DNA of 64,000 nt from NCBI RefSeq assembly GCF_000247695.1, contig NW_004624855.1, positions 1,992,788 to 2,056,787 on the forward strand, written 5' to 3'. Numbering within the stretch: the first letter of the stretch is position 1; every line of letters begins with the position of its first letter. The position numbers and the translations under genes were made by a program. This stretch comes from Heterocephalus glaber (lineage: Eukaryota; Chordata; Mammalia; Rodentia; Bathyergidae). The notes beneath the pieces are model-generated. The model was not told the origin of the DNA and made no database searches. It worked only from the letters and a program-made list of their open reading frames with translations. This document shows positions 53,456 through 64,000 of the stretch, piece after piece.

Positions 53456-53750
53456 AGATTTTGTTTTTAACAGCGTGGGCGTTTTACCAAACAAATTGGT
53501 CGTCGGCTTGGTGAATTAAATATAAGCCAACTGAGGACAATTTCCAGGTCGCAGCGCAGAGGAGCGGGAGTCTGAGGTTGAAGGAGCCATTTCGGCGGGG
53601 GGATGCAACAGGGTTCGGGAGAGGGAGACAGCGAGAAGGCCACTTGGCGGGCTTTGTTTTCGAAGGGGCCCGCTTCCCGAGCAGAGCTCCAGCGCGACCC
53701 CAGCGGAGGCCGAGGGGGCTCTCCCCACACTAGTTGGAAGGGGAAGGGAG

Positions 53751-53757
53751 TGACTCA
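53751..53757. promoter_or_regulatory. AP-1 consensus site
   Basis: TGACTCA, an exact match to the Fos/Jun site, about 180 bases upstream of the TATA motif. Confidence 0.5.
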
Positions 53758-53833
53758 TGTTACACCGGTCCGATCTTCCCTCCCCGTGGCTGCTAAATCG
53801 TAGCTTTAAAAGGAAGTGACATGGGTGGGGAGA

Positions 53834-53840
53834 GACGTCA
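53834..53840. promoter_or_regulatory. CRE-like site
   Basis: GACGTCA, 7 of 8 bases of the palindromic CREB/ATF site, about 90 bases upstream of the TATA motif. Confidence 0.45.
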
Positions 53841-53930
53841 GCTGAGGACCACTTTTTTTCCTTCCCGTAGGGTCCACCCCTTGGGTGGAGTCTCGCTTTT
53901 TCTTTCCAGTGTTGGCTGACTTACAGCTCC

Positions 53931-53937
53931 TATAAAG
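53931..53937 (+). promoter_or_regulatory. TATA box candidate
   Basis: TATAAAG, with CRE-like and AP-1 sites at suitable distances upstream and a splice donor 89 bases downstream. This implies a first exon from about 53960 to 54019. It would contain an ATG at 53994 that meets a stop just inside the intron if unspliced. Confidence 0.45.
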
Positions 53938-54018
53938 TAGTGGCAATTTCTGAAGCCCAGCCGGCTGTCGCTCAGTTTCTGGCTCCTAAGTCCATGTCCC
54001 AAGGGCTGCCAGGAAAGA

Positions 54019-54026
54019 GGTAGGTG
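54019..54026 (+). other. Consensus 5' splice donor
   Basis: GGAAAGAG followed by GTAGGT (GT at 54020-54021). Its position after the TATA motif fits a short first exon. Confidence 0.45.
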
Positions 54027-54366
54027 CCTCGGTGCCATCTCCAGGCACCTTCCCTGGGTGTGGCCGGCTCTGGATTCCTCCGGCTCGGCTCCCGCCTGCG
54101 TCTCCCTCGGACCCTGCCTGCGGGGTGGGCGCCGGGCGGGACTTGCGGCGGGGCGCAGGGGCCGGTTGGTTTCGCACCCACCGAGGGACCCTTGTTTTGT
54201 GCGGCCGCTGAGCGCCCTTTCGGGGCTGTGGACAGCTTCAGCTCGTGCCCGTCCACCCCTCCTCGAGGGAAAGCAGTTCTCTGCCATAGACGAAGCTAGG
54301 GAGAGCGTTCGTGGTACATATTGCTCTCTTTTGTGTCGTGCAACACGTTTTTTTCCGTCCCCTGGC

Positions 54367-54380
54367 GTTTCTATGGCAAC
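54367..54380. promoter_or_regulatory. RFX X-box-like motif
   Basis: GTTTCTATGGCAAC matches the palindromic RFX consensus GTTNCCATGGNAAC at all but one position. X-boxes are bound by RFX transcription factors, notably at cilia and MHC class II genes. It lies just downstream of the CpG-rich core. Confidence 0.5.
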
Positions 54381-56699
54381 CGCCAAAAAATACTATCCCA
54401 AATGCAGCCCCGATGTAAATTGGTTTATTTGTATTTCCTTCCTGAGTCTGCTATGGCTTGGGCTTGCCGGGGTCCGGCGAGGCTAGGCAGCTACCCCTCC
54501 TCACTTTCATTTTGGTTTTTCCCTATCACAGGAGGACTGGGGGAGGGGAGTTGTCAAGGAAACAGGCATTTGTAATTGCCTCTTTATTTACTTAATTTTT
54601 AGGCCTACAAATGTCTCCATCATCTAGGAATTTAAAAAAGGAATACTTTAATATTTTTGGAAGTCTTCAGTGTCTGGGTTTTTTTTTTTCTTTAAAAAAT
54701 CTATAAACATTTCTCAAGATATGGTACTCTGATCAAGCTAAGCCAGAAAGGACACTTAATTCTTTATAGAGCGTGAGAGAGCCTTGAAATAAAGTTTTAG
54801 AGAGTGCTTGAGAATTCAGCCTGATAAATACATGTTATCAGCTGCCCAGTACAAGTCTAAATACTTAAAAGATAGGTCTTTGCTCTAGTCTGAACTTAAT
54901 TTAGCACCAAATGGAAGTTCAGTTAGCAGGAGTGAGTAACAGATGGTAACTGCCCAGTAGGAGTCTGTGTCTCCTTTTTGTGCATTACCCTTAGATTGCC
55001 AACACTCCCACCATCCTGAAGGCCAGGGTTAGTGGACTTTCTCCTTGCACAACTGTAGAAGACTTTGCCCATCTGTGGTTATTAGTCAGCCATCCTCAGC
55101 TAGGAAAAAAGTATCTTGAGAGAAGGGAGAAAGTGTGTGTCAGTGTAGAGGTGTGTACATGCTGTGTTGTGTGCAGGGAAGAGGGAGACAGGTAGGGACC
55201 TCAGGAGCAAAAATCAGGAATCCTAAGTTAAAACTGCTGATCTTTTCATGTTCTCTGTGGGGAGAGAAAGCCCTGATTTTCAGGGGGAAAAGCATGAAAC
55301 ATGAGAGAAAATTATCATCTACCTAGTAATAAGCAGAAAACATGAGAATCAATACATCTCTTAGAAAGGCATAGTCCAAATGGGCCTATTAGCAGGTGTC
55401 AGTTGTCACTTCAATGATACTTTTAGTTGGTACATCTGAGGAAATGTTTGATAATGAACTCAGCTCTATTGATGGGACTCCCAAATTACCAAAATTACCT
55501 CTTTAATAGAGATCAGCACTAATCCCAACCTTAATTCCTAAAATGATCTGCAATAAGATTTATGAAGGTCATGTAGTCTTCACAATACTTTCTGGCTATT
55601 AGAGCCAAAAACATTGCCTAGAAACCTCACCATAACCCTGCCATTTGGCAGCAGGAAGAAGGGGTGGTTTAGTGAGGTTCTCTGTGCCCAGATCCTTATC
55701 AAAACGTGCTGTCATCTGTGTCTTACAAAGCTCACTCCAGGGCAAGAGGTCTTAATCATTTCTGATACAAAAATTATCTGAGAATAGAGTTTAAATGGCA
55801 CAGCACAAAACTAATGGTAAAAGGAGTGAAAAGCATGAGGACAGCTGAAGGAGTGCAGAGCATAGCCAAGAAGAGTGTTGTTAAAAAGCGTATGACACCT
55901 GCTTTGCAAAGCACGTGTTAGTACTTGCAGAGAAATGTTCGGATACTAGTTTCGGAGGTTTGTAGAGTTCTGGAAAGCAGTCTAAGTCTCTGTTTTTCCA
56001 GCCTGAAAATAAATCTCCAGGATGTAGATTTACCACATGACCTTTCAAGGCAAACTGACAGCATGTAAGTCAAAGTCTGCTTTGGGAGCACTCTTGAGTT
56101 ACCAGACCTAGGAGTTTCACAGCAAAGTCTCTTAATGGGATGGAATTCAAAGGAAAAATAGCAAGAATCATTTGGAAACACAGTGTAAACCAATCAAAAC
56201 ACACTTTCTGCTATTCAGATAGAGACTAAAATAGAGATTAGTAGCCTTGATCTGGGGAAGGTAAATGGAGCTGTGGGTGTGAATTCAGGGTCCCTGAAAG
56301 AGGCTGGCTGAGGTGATCCAAAGGAAGCGATTGTGGAGACTGTGGGGCCTTCGCTGCCTCGGCTGTCACTGCAAGGCTCTGCCCTGGGTGCTGCAGTGGT
56401 GAGGAGAGCGGAAGTTGCAGCCGCTCTCAAGTTTAACACCCACCTAACTGGTGGTGCCATGTAGATGACACACAGCCACAGAGAAGGAAACCAGAGCAAG
56501 TAACCACTGGAATATGCAAGGAAAGGAGGCCAAGGAAGGAACCAAGGTGTCCCCCATGGCAGAGATGGGCGACAGGTGTGGGTCCCTGGTCAAGGTTCTG
56601 GTTCCCAGCAGGGAGAAGTCAGTCTTTAGTGGAGAAATAGAACAGGTATGCTCTGGGCTGGCCAAAAGAACAAAAAGTAGATATAGAGTCAGGGATTGA
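54381..56699. other. 2.3 kb unrecognised, SINE-free
   Basis: Possibly first-intron sequence if the CpG-rich segment is a promoter. No repeat or exon recognised. The small block 56340-56440 is moderately CpG-bearing with overlapping frames but no known protein. Confidence 0.4.
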
Positions 56700-56822
56700 T
56701 TTTTTAAAAAATTAAGACAAGAATAAAAACTTTGAGTAAAAATAGAAGGAAAAAATGAAAACAAAGCTTTTGTACATGGAAGGGGAGGGGTGGAATAAAA
56801 TAATAATGAAAAAGAATAAAGA
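56700..56822 (+). mobile_element. LINE-1 3'-end fragment
   Basis: Very similar to the 3' end of the LINE-1 at 12150-12250: GAAGGAAAAAATGAAAACAAAGC, TTTTGTACATGGAAGGGGAGG, then GGAATAAAATAATAATG. A 5'-truncated copy of the same or a close subfamily, plus strand. Confidence 0.75.
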
Positions 56823-56828
56823 CTTTGA

Positions 56829-56969
56829 GGCACATGCCTGTGATCCAGCGCTTGGGAGGCTGAGACAGGAGGACTGCTGTGAGTTCAAGGCCAGCCTGGG
56901 CTGCACAGTGCGTTCAAGGCCAGCCTGAACTGTATATTGAGACCCTGTCTAAGAAAAAAAAAAAAATAC
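56829..56969 (+). repeat. B1-type SINE, duplicated form
   Basis: AGGCACATGCCTGTGATCC, GCGCTTGGGAGGCTGAGAC, two GTTCAAGGCCAGCCTG blocks, GACCCTGTCTAAGAAAA, A-tail. It lies directly behind the LINE-1 fragment. Confidence 0.95.
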
Positions 56970-57241
56970 AACCATTTTGCAAAGCTAGTGTCAAAACTGA
57001 AATTCGGCTTCATGTTTGTTCTGGTGAGGGTCCATGATCACTGGCAAGGCTGTGGAAAAGAAGGTTAAAGCATGAATTCTTTATTTGAACAAATATTTAT
57101 TGTGTATCTGTTATGTATCAGGTGCTATGGGTACATTTTCGAGCAAAAGAAGAGAGAGTTTAAATAGTTACAGTTTTCAACTATTTACTATCTGGCTATC
57201 TGATTTCCAGATTCTGCTGATGTCAGAGTAAGAGGAAATAC

Positions 57242-57375
57242 CTTTTTTTTTTTTTTTTTTTCCTGAGACAGGGTCTTGCTATGTAGTTCAGGCTGGCCTT
57301 GAACTCACAGTGATCCTCCTAGGGCCTCAGCTTCGAAAGTGCTGGGGTTACAGGTGTGTGCCTTGACACCTGGCC
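57242..57375 (-). repeat. B1-type SINE, 9-bp TSD
   Basis: Antisense B1 (T-run, GAGACAGGGTCTTGCTATGTAG, GGCCTTGAACTCACAGTGATCC, GTGCTGGGGTTACAGG). TSD AGGAAATAC at 57233-57241 and 57376-57384. Confidence 0.95.
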
Positions 57376-57384
57376 AGGAAATAC

Positions 57385-58597
57385 TGTAAAATAAGAGCAG
57401 TTTTTGTTGAACATTATCGTGGAATAGTCTGTTTTCTTTTCCAGAACATACTCTGGCTTCTCAAAGATTTCCTACCTCTTTTGTCTCTCTTTTGTTTCCC
57501 CCAAGCTAGTTTATTCTACTTCTTCCTTTGACCCTAAATTCTACCTTTCAGTCACCATTCCTTCACCCATACAGGCACATTTCTGTCATCCACCCATCTG
57601 TCCGTGCATTCATTCATTCAGCAGACAGTAATGCATATCACATTACAAGTACAATGTATTATGTATACAGCAATACGTGGGAAATGCTTCTTCTCTAACA
57701 GAGCTCCAGCACCAGCGGGGAGACCGCAGGAACAGCCCCTTGGAGCAAGTGGTGTTACTTTGATGGAAGTATTATTGGCTAATGACACTGGATATTGTTT
57801 TATTAAATAGTTTTATACATAGGTTGTGCTGGGCAGGGAGTGAACAAGTGGTTAGCTGTTGTTTGTTTTATAATTTCTTACATTTTCTAGAATGGTTGAG
57901 TATAAGGCTGGGAAACATTTGTTAATTAACAAAATTGGAAGAAGTAGGTTTTATGACCCTGGGGCCATAAATGAATAGAAAGCATGTGTATTTTCTCTCT
58001 GAAAGAACAAGCTGAGTGAGATAATCTCAGAAATTTCCTTCTCATAATGAGGAGTACTCAATGAGAAGGATACTTCCCCTACTCAAAGTGTAGCATTTTA
58101 AAAAAGAAGACTACTTGCATCAAAATTATATGCCCATTGGTTTACTAAATTCATTCTGTTGTTTGGAGTTTATTTCTCATAACACACTGCAAATCTATGT
58201 CTCTTTCCAACAGAAGCAAGACAGTTTGACCCTTTAGTCTTCAGCTAGTCCTAGGAGCTGTTTACCCAGGAACCACTGGAGAGTCTAAGGCTCAACCTAA
58301 AGAATGTTAAAACCTTATTGCTGTACTTTCTCTTTGTGTTTCCTAATGTCATGAAGTGCCTCTTGGTAGAACTGTCTTGTCCCATTTAATTTCTACCTTT
58401 GGCCTTGTAAATTATATGAGCACCGTGACAAAGTTCATCTGGAAAACCACACAATCCCCTCCTTGGCTGACCTTGGGAGAAAAAATGTGTAGCAAGTTTT
58501 GCCTTTTCTTTGATGTTTTAATCTCAGATGCGATCAGCTCCTATCTTCAGCACAAAGCTATTCCTGTTAACTAGTTGGCCCAAAAGTCTCACTCCAG
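57385..58597. other. 1.2 kb unrecognised
   Basis: No gene seen. The frame at 58356-58574 (72 codons) has no recognised motif. A weak ancient-repeat resemblance ('atttattgtgtatctgttat') lies just before, at 57090-57150. Confidence 0.4.
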
Positions 58598-58602
58598 GCC
58601 AC

Positions 58603-59009
58603 TGATAGGTCTCCCAGTACCTCAGCAGCTATTATGTATAGTAGCTGCCCTCTTCCTATGGTGCCTTGCCCCCTCCCCTGTGTGACATCACGCCAAGGTG
58701 GCTGCTCCCACCAAAGAATAAACCCTTCTTCCCAGCATGCCCCTGTTCCCGCCTAGAAAGTAACCTAATACTCGCTCACCTCCTACCACATAGTGACATC
58801 ACCGGCTCCTCCATTCCCTAGTCACTGCCTCACTCAACCCCACCTCAGCCCCTACAAACCCCACCCCAGTCTCTATAAAAGACTCTCCCTGCCCCAGCTA
58901 TATTGCTTTTGTCTCTCCTTTGTTCAGAGACAGCCCGGCAGATCTATTCCCCTAATAAAGGCTTGCTGTGGCCTGGTCTGGTCTTGGTCTTCGGCACTTT
59001 TACCTGACA
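58603..59009 (+). mobile_element. Solo ERV LTR, well preserved, 5-bp TSD
   Basis: A 407-bp LTR with canonical ends. It starts TGATAGGT and ends ACCTGACA, whose complement TGTCAGGT matches the start at 6 of 8 positions (imperfect inverted repeats). A perfect duplication GCCAC flanks it at 58598-58602 and 59010-59014. Inside are a TATA box TATAAAA (58874-58880), a CT-rich initiator region and a polyadenylation signal AATAAA (58954-58959), in the normal U3-R-U5 order. No viral genes remain. The motif layout resembles class I (gammaretrovirus-like) LTRs, although a 5-bp TSD also occurs in other classes. It could still act as a promoter. Confidence 0.92.
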
Positions 59010-59269
59010 GCCACTTGTGTTAGACATAGTAGCTATTTCATGATCCATGAATGATCCCCTAAGAGGACAGGTGCATTTTGGACTTCATGGTTGTTTGAAG
59101 CTGGCACCAAAATTCTTGCAGGAGTTGATTATTGAGGGGATGGGGCCAACCTGTAGGGAAGATTCGAATGTAATGGGCCACTCTAATGAGGCTTCCTCTT
59201 TGCCACTCTGTTAACTTGAATTTACATTTATTAATTAATTTTGTCATCAGAGCATGTAAAACTGGCATG

Positions 59270-59405
59270 TAAAAACTATTATCACTTTTCATTTTACAGG
59301 TAGAGAAAGCAAAGATTAGCAAGATTGCTGACTTAACTAGGATCATAATAAGTAGCAGAGCTGAGATTTGAACCCAGACCATTGCTTCCCAGAGCCTGGC
59401 TCTGA
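59270..59405 (+). repeat. MIR SINE
   Basis: Clear MIR core: TTTTCATTTTACAGGTAGAGAAAGC, 'AAGTAGCAGAGCTGAGATTTGAACCCAGACC', CAGAGCCTGGCTCTGA. An ancient tRNA-derived SINE. Surrounding 59015-60419 is otherwise unrecognised, apart from a MIR/L2-like tail at about 59460-59530. Confidence 0.85.
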
Positions 59406-60419
59406 GACACCATGTCTTCACATCTCACAGCTTCACATCTGTGGCGAATTCTTCAGTCTGTCCCCAGTGCCACGTGCAGAGCCGTGCACAGAACAGACGT
59501 ACGGGAAATGTTTTTAAAGTAATGAATAGATTTCTACTCCAGAGACCTTCTTTTACATGGCTTTCATCCCACTTTTTAACACCCAGGGAAATACAGAAGG
59601 AGAAGTATTTCAGAATTTGAAGAAAAACTAAGAGCAGGGTTTAAAAGACAAGCTACTATAGCTTTTGTGGAGTGTTGTAGTTTGGCCAGACATGTGTGTT
59701 CATGGGGGAAAGGAAAGGACCCAGTGATTATAATATCTGAATGACAATGGATTATACAAAATAAATTAAATATAAACTGTTCTCAAAATCCAATGTCTAA
59801 CCAAGGATTGAACCTTACTGCGTTGCTGGACTTAGGTGCCCTCAGAGCCTGCCCTTCCTAGATCCCAAGACTGTGACAGGTGGAATTCTAGGCTTCCTTT
59901 CAACTTTTGGTTGACTTTCCTTACTAAGCTTAAATGCAGAGTATTAGCTGAAAAGATACTGACATGGCTTATCTCAGATAACCTTTGAATGAAAACAGGA
60001 GAAATGATTGATTGCAAAGTGAAATTTGGTCTGCTTCCCATCTCCCGGGCTCCTTGTGAATAGTCAATTCTGTGTGGGTTGAGGTTAACCTAGGCTGATG
60101 AAAATTTAAAGAACCAAGCACATCTCCTTCCCAGGATGCTGTAGCCAGCAACCATGTGATCAATTCAGTCATCTAACATTTTGTCTTGGATCCCAGCTGT
60201 AAATCATCTTGGCTCCTTTCTCCTCTTTGCCCTCTTTTTCTGCCCAAAGGAAGGAAATGCAATAAGCTGCTTATTTTTTCAAATGTATATACAGCTCACA
60301 TAGCAATCCTTGTCCCCACCTCTGTTTCCCTGACCTTCACCCTCCACTCCACTCATCCTTCATAAAACAGTCACTCTTCTGCATGCATAGTTACACTACA
60401 CGGCGATTATTTCTTTGCA

Positions 60420-61045
60420 GCTCTACCTCTTAAAAATTTTATTAGTACATATTTACAATATTTGCAGTTTACATTCATCTTAGGGACATGTACATAACAC
60501 ATCTTGATTCTTTTTTAATCCCCTTCACCTCCCACCCACCTCCCTCCCTCCTCCCTCCCTCCCTCCATCTCTAGATTCCCTTTCCTCATTTTCTCCATAC
60601 TGTTTTCCATAATGGTTGTACTAGGTTACATTCCCACCAACAACATAGGAGGAGTTTTCATCACAGCCATGCCAGCATCTGTTATTAATTGATTTCTTGA
60701 TGATTGCCTTTCTTTCTGGTATAAGATGAAACAGTTCTTGTTTTTGTTTTTTTGAGACAGGGTCTATTTAGTTCAGGCTCATGGCAATCCTCCTGCCTCA
60801 GCTTTTCCACTCCTGGAATTACGAGGGTCTGTGCATGCTGATGTAAGATGAAATCTTAAAAGTGGTTTTAATTTGTATTTCTCTAATGGCTGGAGATGTT
60901 GAACATTTTTTCATACTTATTGGCCATTTGCACTTGCTCTGTTCTTTCACTTGCCCCTTTTTTGACTGGGTCTTTTATTTTGGGAGGCCTGATTTTTCTG
61001 AGTACTTTATATATTCTAGATATTAGTCCTCTATCTTAATTACTG
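60420..61045 (-). mobile_element. Older LINE-1 ORF2 3' fragment, antisense
   Basis: Complement of LINE-1 ORF2: TTTTCCATAATGGTTGTACTAG, TACATTCCCACCAACAACATAG, AGTGGTTTTAATTTGTATTTCTCTAATGG, TTATTGGCCATTTGCAC, TACTTTATATATTCTAGATATTAGTCC. Split by a B1 at 60732-60843. Includes a TCCC-rich tract at 60540-60567. Confidence 0.9.
60732..60843 (-). repeat. B1-type SINE inside LINE-1, 10-bp TSD
   Basis: Antisense B1, internally shortened (GAGACAGGGTCTATTTAGTTC, CCTCCTGCCTCAGC, GGAATTACGAGGGTC). TSD TAAGATGAAA at 60722-60731 and 60844-60853. Confidence 0.9.
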
Positions 61046-61224
61046 CACTGGGTTCTTATTGATGACATGAGATTTCTAATGGCCTCATTTTTAGCACAGA
61101 GCAGAGCGGCTGGCACTGTCAGGTACTGTAGCCTGGAGAACAGATGGCCCCCAGAGCTTAGGTAATCAGGTTTGCCTATCTACCTGGCCTCCCAGCCGGG
61201 CTTTCCCAGGGCGAGAGATTCCTT

Positions 61225-61460
61225 GAGAGCTATGTTTCTCAGTCTCCTCATTATTGACATTTGGGGCCAAATAATTCTTTGTTGTGGGGCCATGCTGTGC
61301 AGGATGTTCAGCAGAGACCCTGGTCTATACTGAGCAGAAACCATCATAGTTAGATGCCACAGTAGTTCCCCCACCCCAGTTATGACAACAAATAATGTTT
61401 CACAAATTGCCAGTCTCCCCCCAAAGGAACAAAATCTCCCCCAGTTGAGAAATGGAAATT
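61225..61460 (-). mobile_element. MER20-like hAT-Charlie DNA transposon
   Basis: Complement of MER20: GTTTCTCAGTCTCCTCATTATTGACATTTGGGGCC, TAATTCTTTGTTGTGGGGCC, TAGATGCCACAGTAG, CCCCAGTTATGACAACAAATAATG, AATCTCCCCCAGTTGAGAA. The ends TTTCTCA and TGAGAA fit its terminal inverted repeats. Confidence 0.85.
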
Positions 61461-63729
61461 CCCATGTGCAACTCCTCTTCTCAGAAATCCCATTGGGTTC
61501 CTCCCTGATGCAATGCAAACCCATTTCTCAGGACTGACACATACAGACTCCACCTACAAAGATTGGGCCCCAACCAAAGTGGCAATTTGTTAACTTAACA
61601 TTTGTAACTACTTTAAGTAGCAAATGAAAAATAATAAACTAAATGGAAAGCAGACGCGTAACCATAAAGTATTGAAATATTTAATGCCTTCCGGTAAATC
61701 TGCATGGAGCCTTATACTGTGACCTGGGTGGGTGATGAGATGCTGGGAACAGGGCATGCCCGGGTGGTCTGACTGGGCTGGGGAGCTAGACCCTGCCCCC
61801 TCCCTGGCAGAGTCCAGCAAGCAGCCTCCCTCCCACAGAGCACATTAACATTTCGAAAGGAAATTCAGAGTTGCTCCTTGGTACTACTTACCTCTGCTCC
61901 CGTCTGCTGAGGCAATTCCCTGCTTTCCGAGCGGTCACTGGAGCAAGTTGGCCCGCCACCAGGTCCCACCACCACCAGCTGCTCACTTGCCTCCCAGCAC
62001 TCTCCGCACCCCTACTGGCATCTCAAGCCTTTCTCTCTTTCCCTTTCTGTCTCAGGTGCTTCTTGCATTGGAGGCCAACTTGACTGCCTTTCAGGGTCAC
62101 CCCCTATCCTTTGCAGCTTAGGACTTAAGCTCCCCGTGTCTGGGGAACTGAGGTTCCATAACTGCCTTGTCTTGTCCTTTTATCTTCCCATCTCTCTTTT
62201 TCCAGGACCTCAGAGATTGACATGAGTGGGATGAGTCTGTTATTCCAATGTCCTGGGTATTTTCAGAATCTTCTCCTAGCATTGCTGATCAAATCTTGAA
62301 TTCCGGCTACTGTTTGCCTAGTGCTGGGGTGCAGGAATAAGTTAGGCTTCGATTTTATCATGTGAATTTCTACCATTCTTTTCTGTAGTCTAGCCAGTTC
62401 CCATCCCCCAGGATAGTACCTCCATGAGTATTTGGGGAAGGAATTCCAGGTAGCTGGTGAGGAAGGGGCTAAGGAGAAGGGGACATTCTTACGAACAGTG
62501 GGAGGTGTCACCCATCCAGCACACTCCCAGCTCTACTGAAGCCCAGAATCGTTCCACAATATAACATTGCATAAAACATCATGTTGTGTGCCATAAATAT
62601 ATACAATTTTAATTTGCCAATCAAAAATAATAACTCTAAAAGTTTGTGTTGAAATAGGCCCCAAGCCCTTTACATCCAGTCATATGATTAAACTTTCAAA
62701 AGAATTTTACCAAAACTTACCCTGCAGATCGGATCTCCACGGATGGGGCTTCTCATTTCACAGTATATAAAGGTGCCAAAATCCAAGCCTGATGCCTCAC
62801 CAAGTAAGAGGACTGTTGTCCCCAATGACTATGAGAGATTAATGATTTTATTTGTCAACTTAATTTTTCTTTTCAAAAATTCCCTTCTGTATGTTGGCTG
62901 TCTTAGTGATTCAAGACATGAATAAAAACATACATTTCAAAATTTCTATGAAGAGCATCAAATATTTATTCAAAGAAGATGACTTTTAAAAAAATTTCTC
63001 AAAATGACAGTTGGATACTTTCAGAATCTGCCAACCCTGTTTGCAGGAAATTGTTTTCAAATGGGAACAAACAGAACAATGTCAAAGTGGAGCTCCTGCC
63101 ATTCTGAATTATTTCTGTTGTTCTGTCCAAGGCAAATGACTTTTTAAGGAACAGAATGACCTTACAGTTTTTATCTCTTACCCTGCATTCTCAATCTCTG
63201 AGATTTCATGAGGAGATTGGGAAAATATCCTTAGGCTGGGGCAAGTAAAATTCCCTGTTTTCAAAAGCTGAGAAGTATAAATGCTTTATTCTAGGATGGA
63301 GGGCTTGGTTGCCCCAAAATATTTCTGGAGCCAGCTTACATACTCTAAAAAACTAGATCATGATGAGCTAGTAAACCTATCATATGTTATTGGTACTATT
63401 AGACATTCTGAGGAAATGCCAGAGCGAAGATGTTATTTTTGTGTAAAAATTTGACTGCACTGAAACATCCTTGTGTATATGATGGTCAGGGCTGAGAGGC
63501 CAGGAGGATTCATAACGAGGCTGTATTTACTTCCACTCGAAGATAGAAGATGAACCTGATCTGTTTCTTTCCATTTCTATTTCATGTCTCTTTCCTATTC
63601 TTCCTTGTCCATATTCCTTTCTAATTTCCCTGAAAAAAATTTGACTTATTTCCAAAGGTCCCTCCTGCCATTTTTTTTGATGTTGACATTTCAATGTTTT
63701 AAAATTTCTTTCTTCTCCTTGTTCATTTA
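61461..63729. other. 2.3 kb unrecognised
   Basis: No SINE or gene recognised. 62565-62635 ('taaatatatacaatttt', 'aatttgccaatcaaaaa') resembles a common ancient repeat end. The small frames at 61871-62083 and 62743-62925 are featureless. Confidence 0.4.
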
Positions 63730-64000
63730 ATCTTTTAACAGCTTTAATGGGAGAATTAACATTTTATAAAATCCATTTTTAAGTGTACAGTGCAGTAAGT
63801 TTTGGTAAATTATGCATTGTATAACTATGACAAAACTCAGCTGAGAATCATTCTGTGGCCCCAAAAAGGCCTTTGTATCCCTGCAGTTGGTCCTCCCTTA
63901 CATATCTAGCCTCAGATAATCAGCAATCCACTTTCTGTCTCCAAAATTTTATTCATATGCAATACTCATTATGCACTATTGGGCTTCATTCATTTAACAT
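63730..64000 (-). mobile_element. Ancient LINE-1 3' region, antisense, runs off the window
   Basis: Complement of an old LINE-1 3' end: TTAACAGCTTTAATGGGAG, TTTTTAAGTGTACAGTGCAG, TTGTATAACTATGACAAAAC, CAATCCACTTTCTGTCTCC, GGGCTTCATTCATTTAACAT. Truncated by the window edge. Confidence 0.75.

Larger units (their letters stand above)
53260..54300. promoter_or_regulatory. CpG-rich, promoter-like segment (candidate gene 5' end)
   Basis: CpG is nearly absent from most of the window but rises sharply here. By eye there are about 24 CpGs in the 240 bases 54061-54300, with GGGCGCCGGGCGGG and GCGGCCGC blocks. It contains a TATA motif, AP-1 and CRE-like sites and two consensus splice donors on the + strand. 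SINEs are absent from about 52513 to 56700, as is common around promoters. No known first exon was recognised and several frames on both strands are open because of the base composition, so no CDS is called. Confidence 0.7.

Noticed and set aside
53838..54486. Frames of 182 and 142 codons in the CpG-rich segment
   Set aside because: Opposite strands and several frames are open at once because stop codons are rare in GC-rich DNA; the products (Arg/Pro/Ala-rich) show no known domain.

Overview
This 64 kb window is nuclear DNA from a mammal, almost certainly a rodent. It is dense in B1-type SINEs (7SL-derived), ID-type SINEs (tRNA-derived) and B1-dID composites, in which a B1 is joined to an ID carrying an internal deletion. 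This mixture, with many young IDs ending in GGTACC plus an A-tail, fits the squirrel/beaver side of the rodents. A beaver (Castor) is my best guess, but that is inference. I found no intact protein-coding gene, rRNA, true tRNA or CRISPR array. A run of exactly 100 N (34274-34373) is an assembly gap inside a GAAA/GGAA microsatellite.

Layout. 1-5.0 kb: single-copy sequence with SINEs and an MLT1-type LTR. 5.0-12.3 kb: a near full-length, dead LINE-1 on the + strand, with 5'UTR, ORF1 and ORF2. It is interrupted by two IDs and by a MaLR-type LTR with a perfect 5-bp target-site duplication (TSD). 12.3-34 kb: intergenic or intronic sequence with SINEs, microsatellites, ERV LTRs and a MER20-like DNA transposon. 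35-37 kb: an ancient antisense LINE-1 and an MLT1-like LTR. 37-44 kb: SINE-rich, largely unrecognised sequence. 44.46-47.2 kb: a processed pseudogene of MGAT4B (N-glycan GlcNAc-transferase IVb) on the minus strand. It is flanked by a 14/15-matching TSD and seems to carry retained upstream intron sequence. 48.2-49.0 kb: an ERV LTR inserted into a B1-dID with a 6-bp TSD. 53.2-54.4 kb: a CpG-rich, promoter-like segment with TATA, AP-1, CRE-like and RFX X-box motifs and two good splice donors. It is the best candidate for a gene 5' end, possibly with the remaining 10 kb as first intron; the gene is not identified. 58.6-59.0 kb: a well-preserved solo LTR with a perfect 5-bp TSD. The window ends inside an ancient antisense LINE-1.

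The sequence is mainly a layered record of retroposition. Nesting gives relative ages: MIR, MER20, MLT1 and old LINE-1 relics are oldest, then B1-dID, then the dead LINE-1 and the ERV LTRs, then the young GGTACC-type IDs. I see no new molecular system. The most informative items are the MGAT4B retrocopy with its retained-intron 5' end, two extremely short ID insertions with perfect TSDs, the LTR insertions with readable TSDs, and the CpG-rich promoter candidate.
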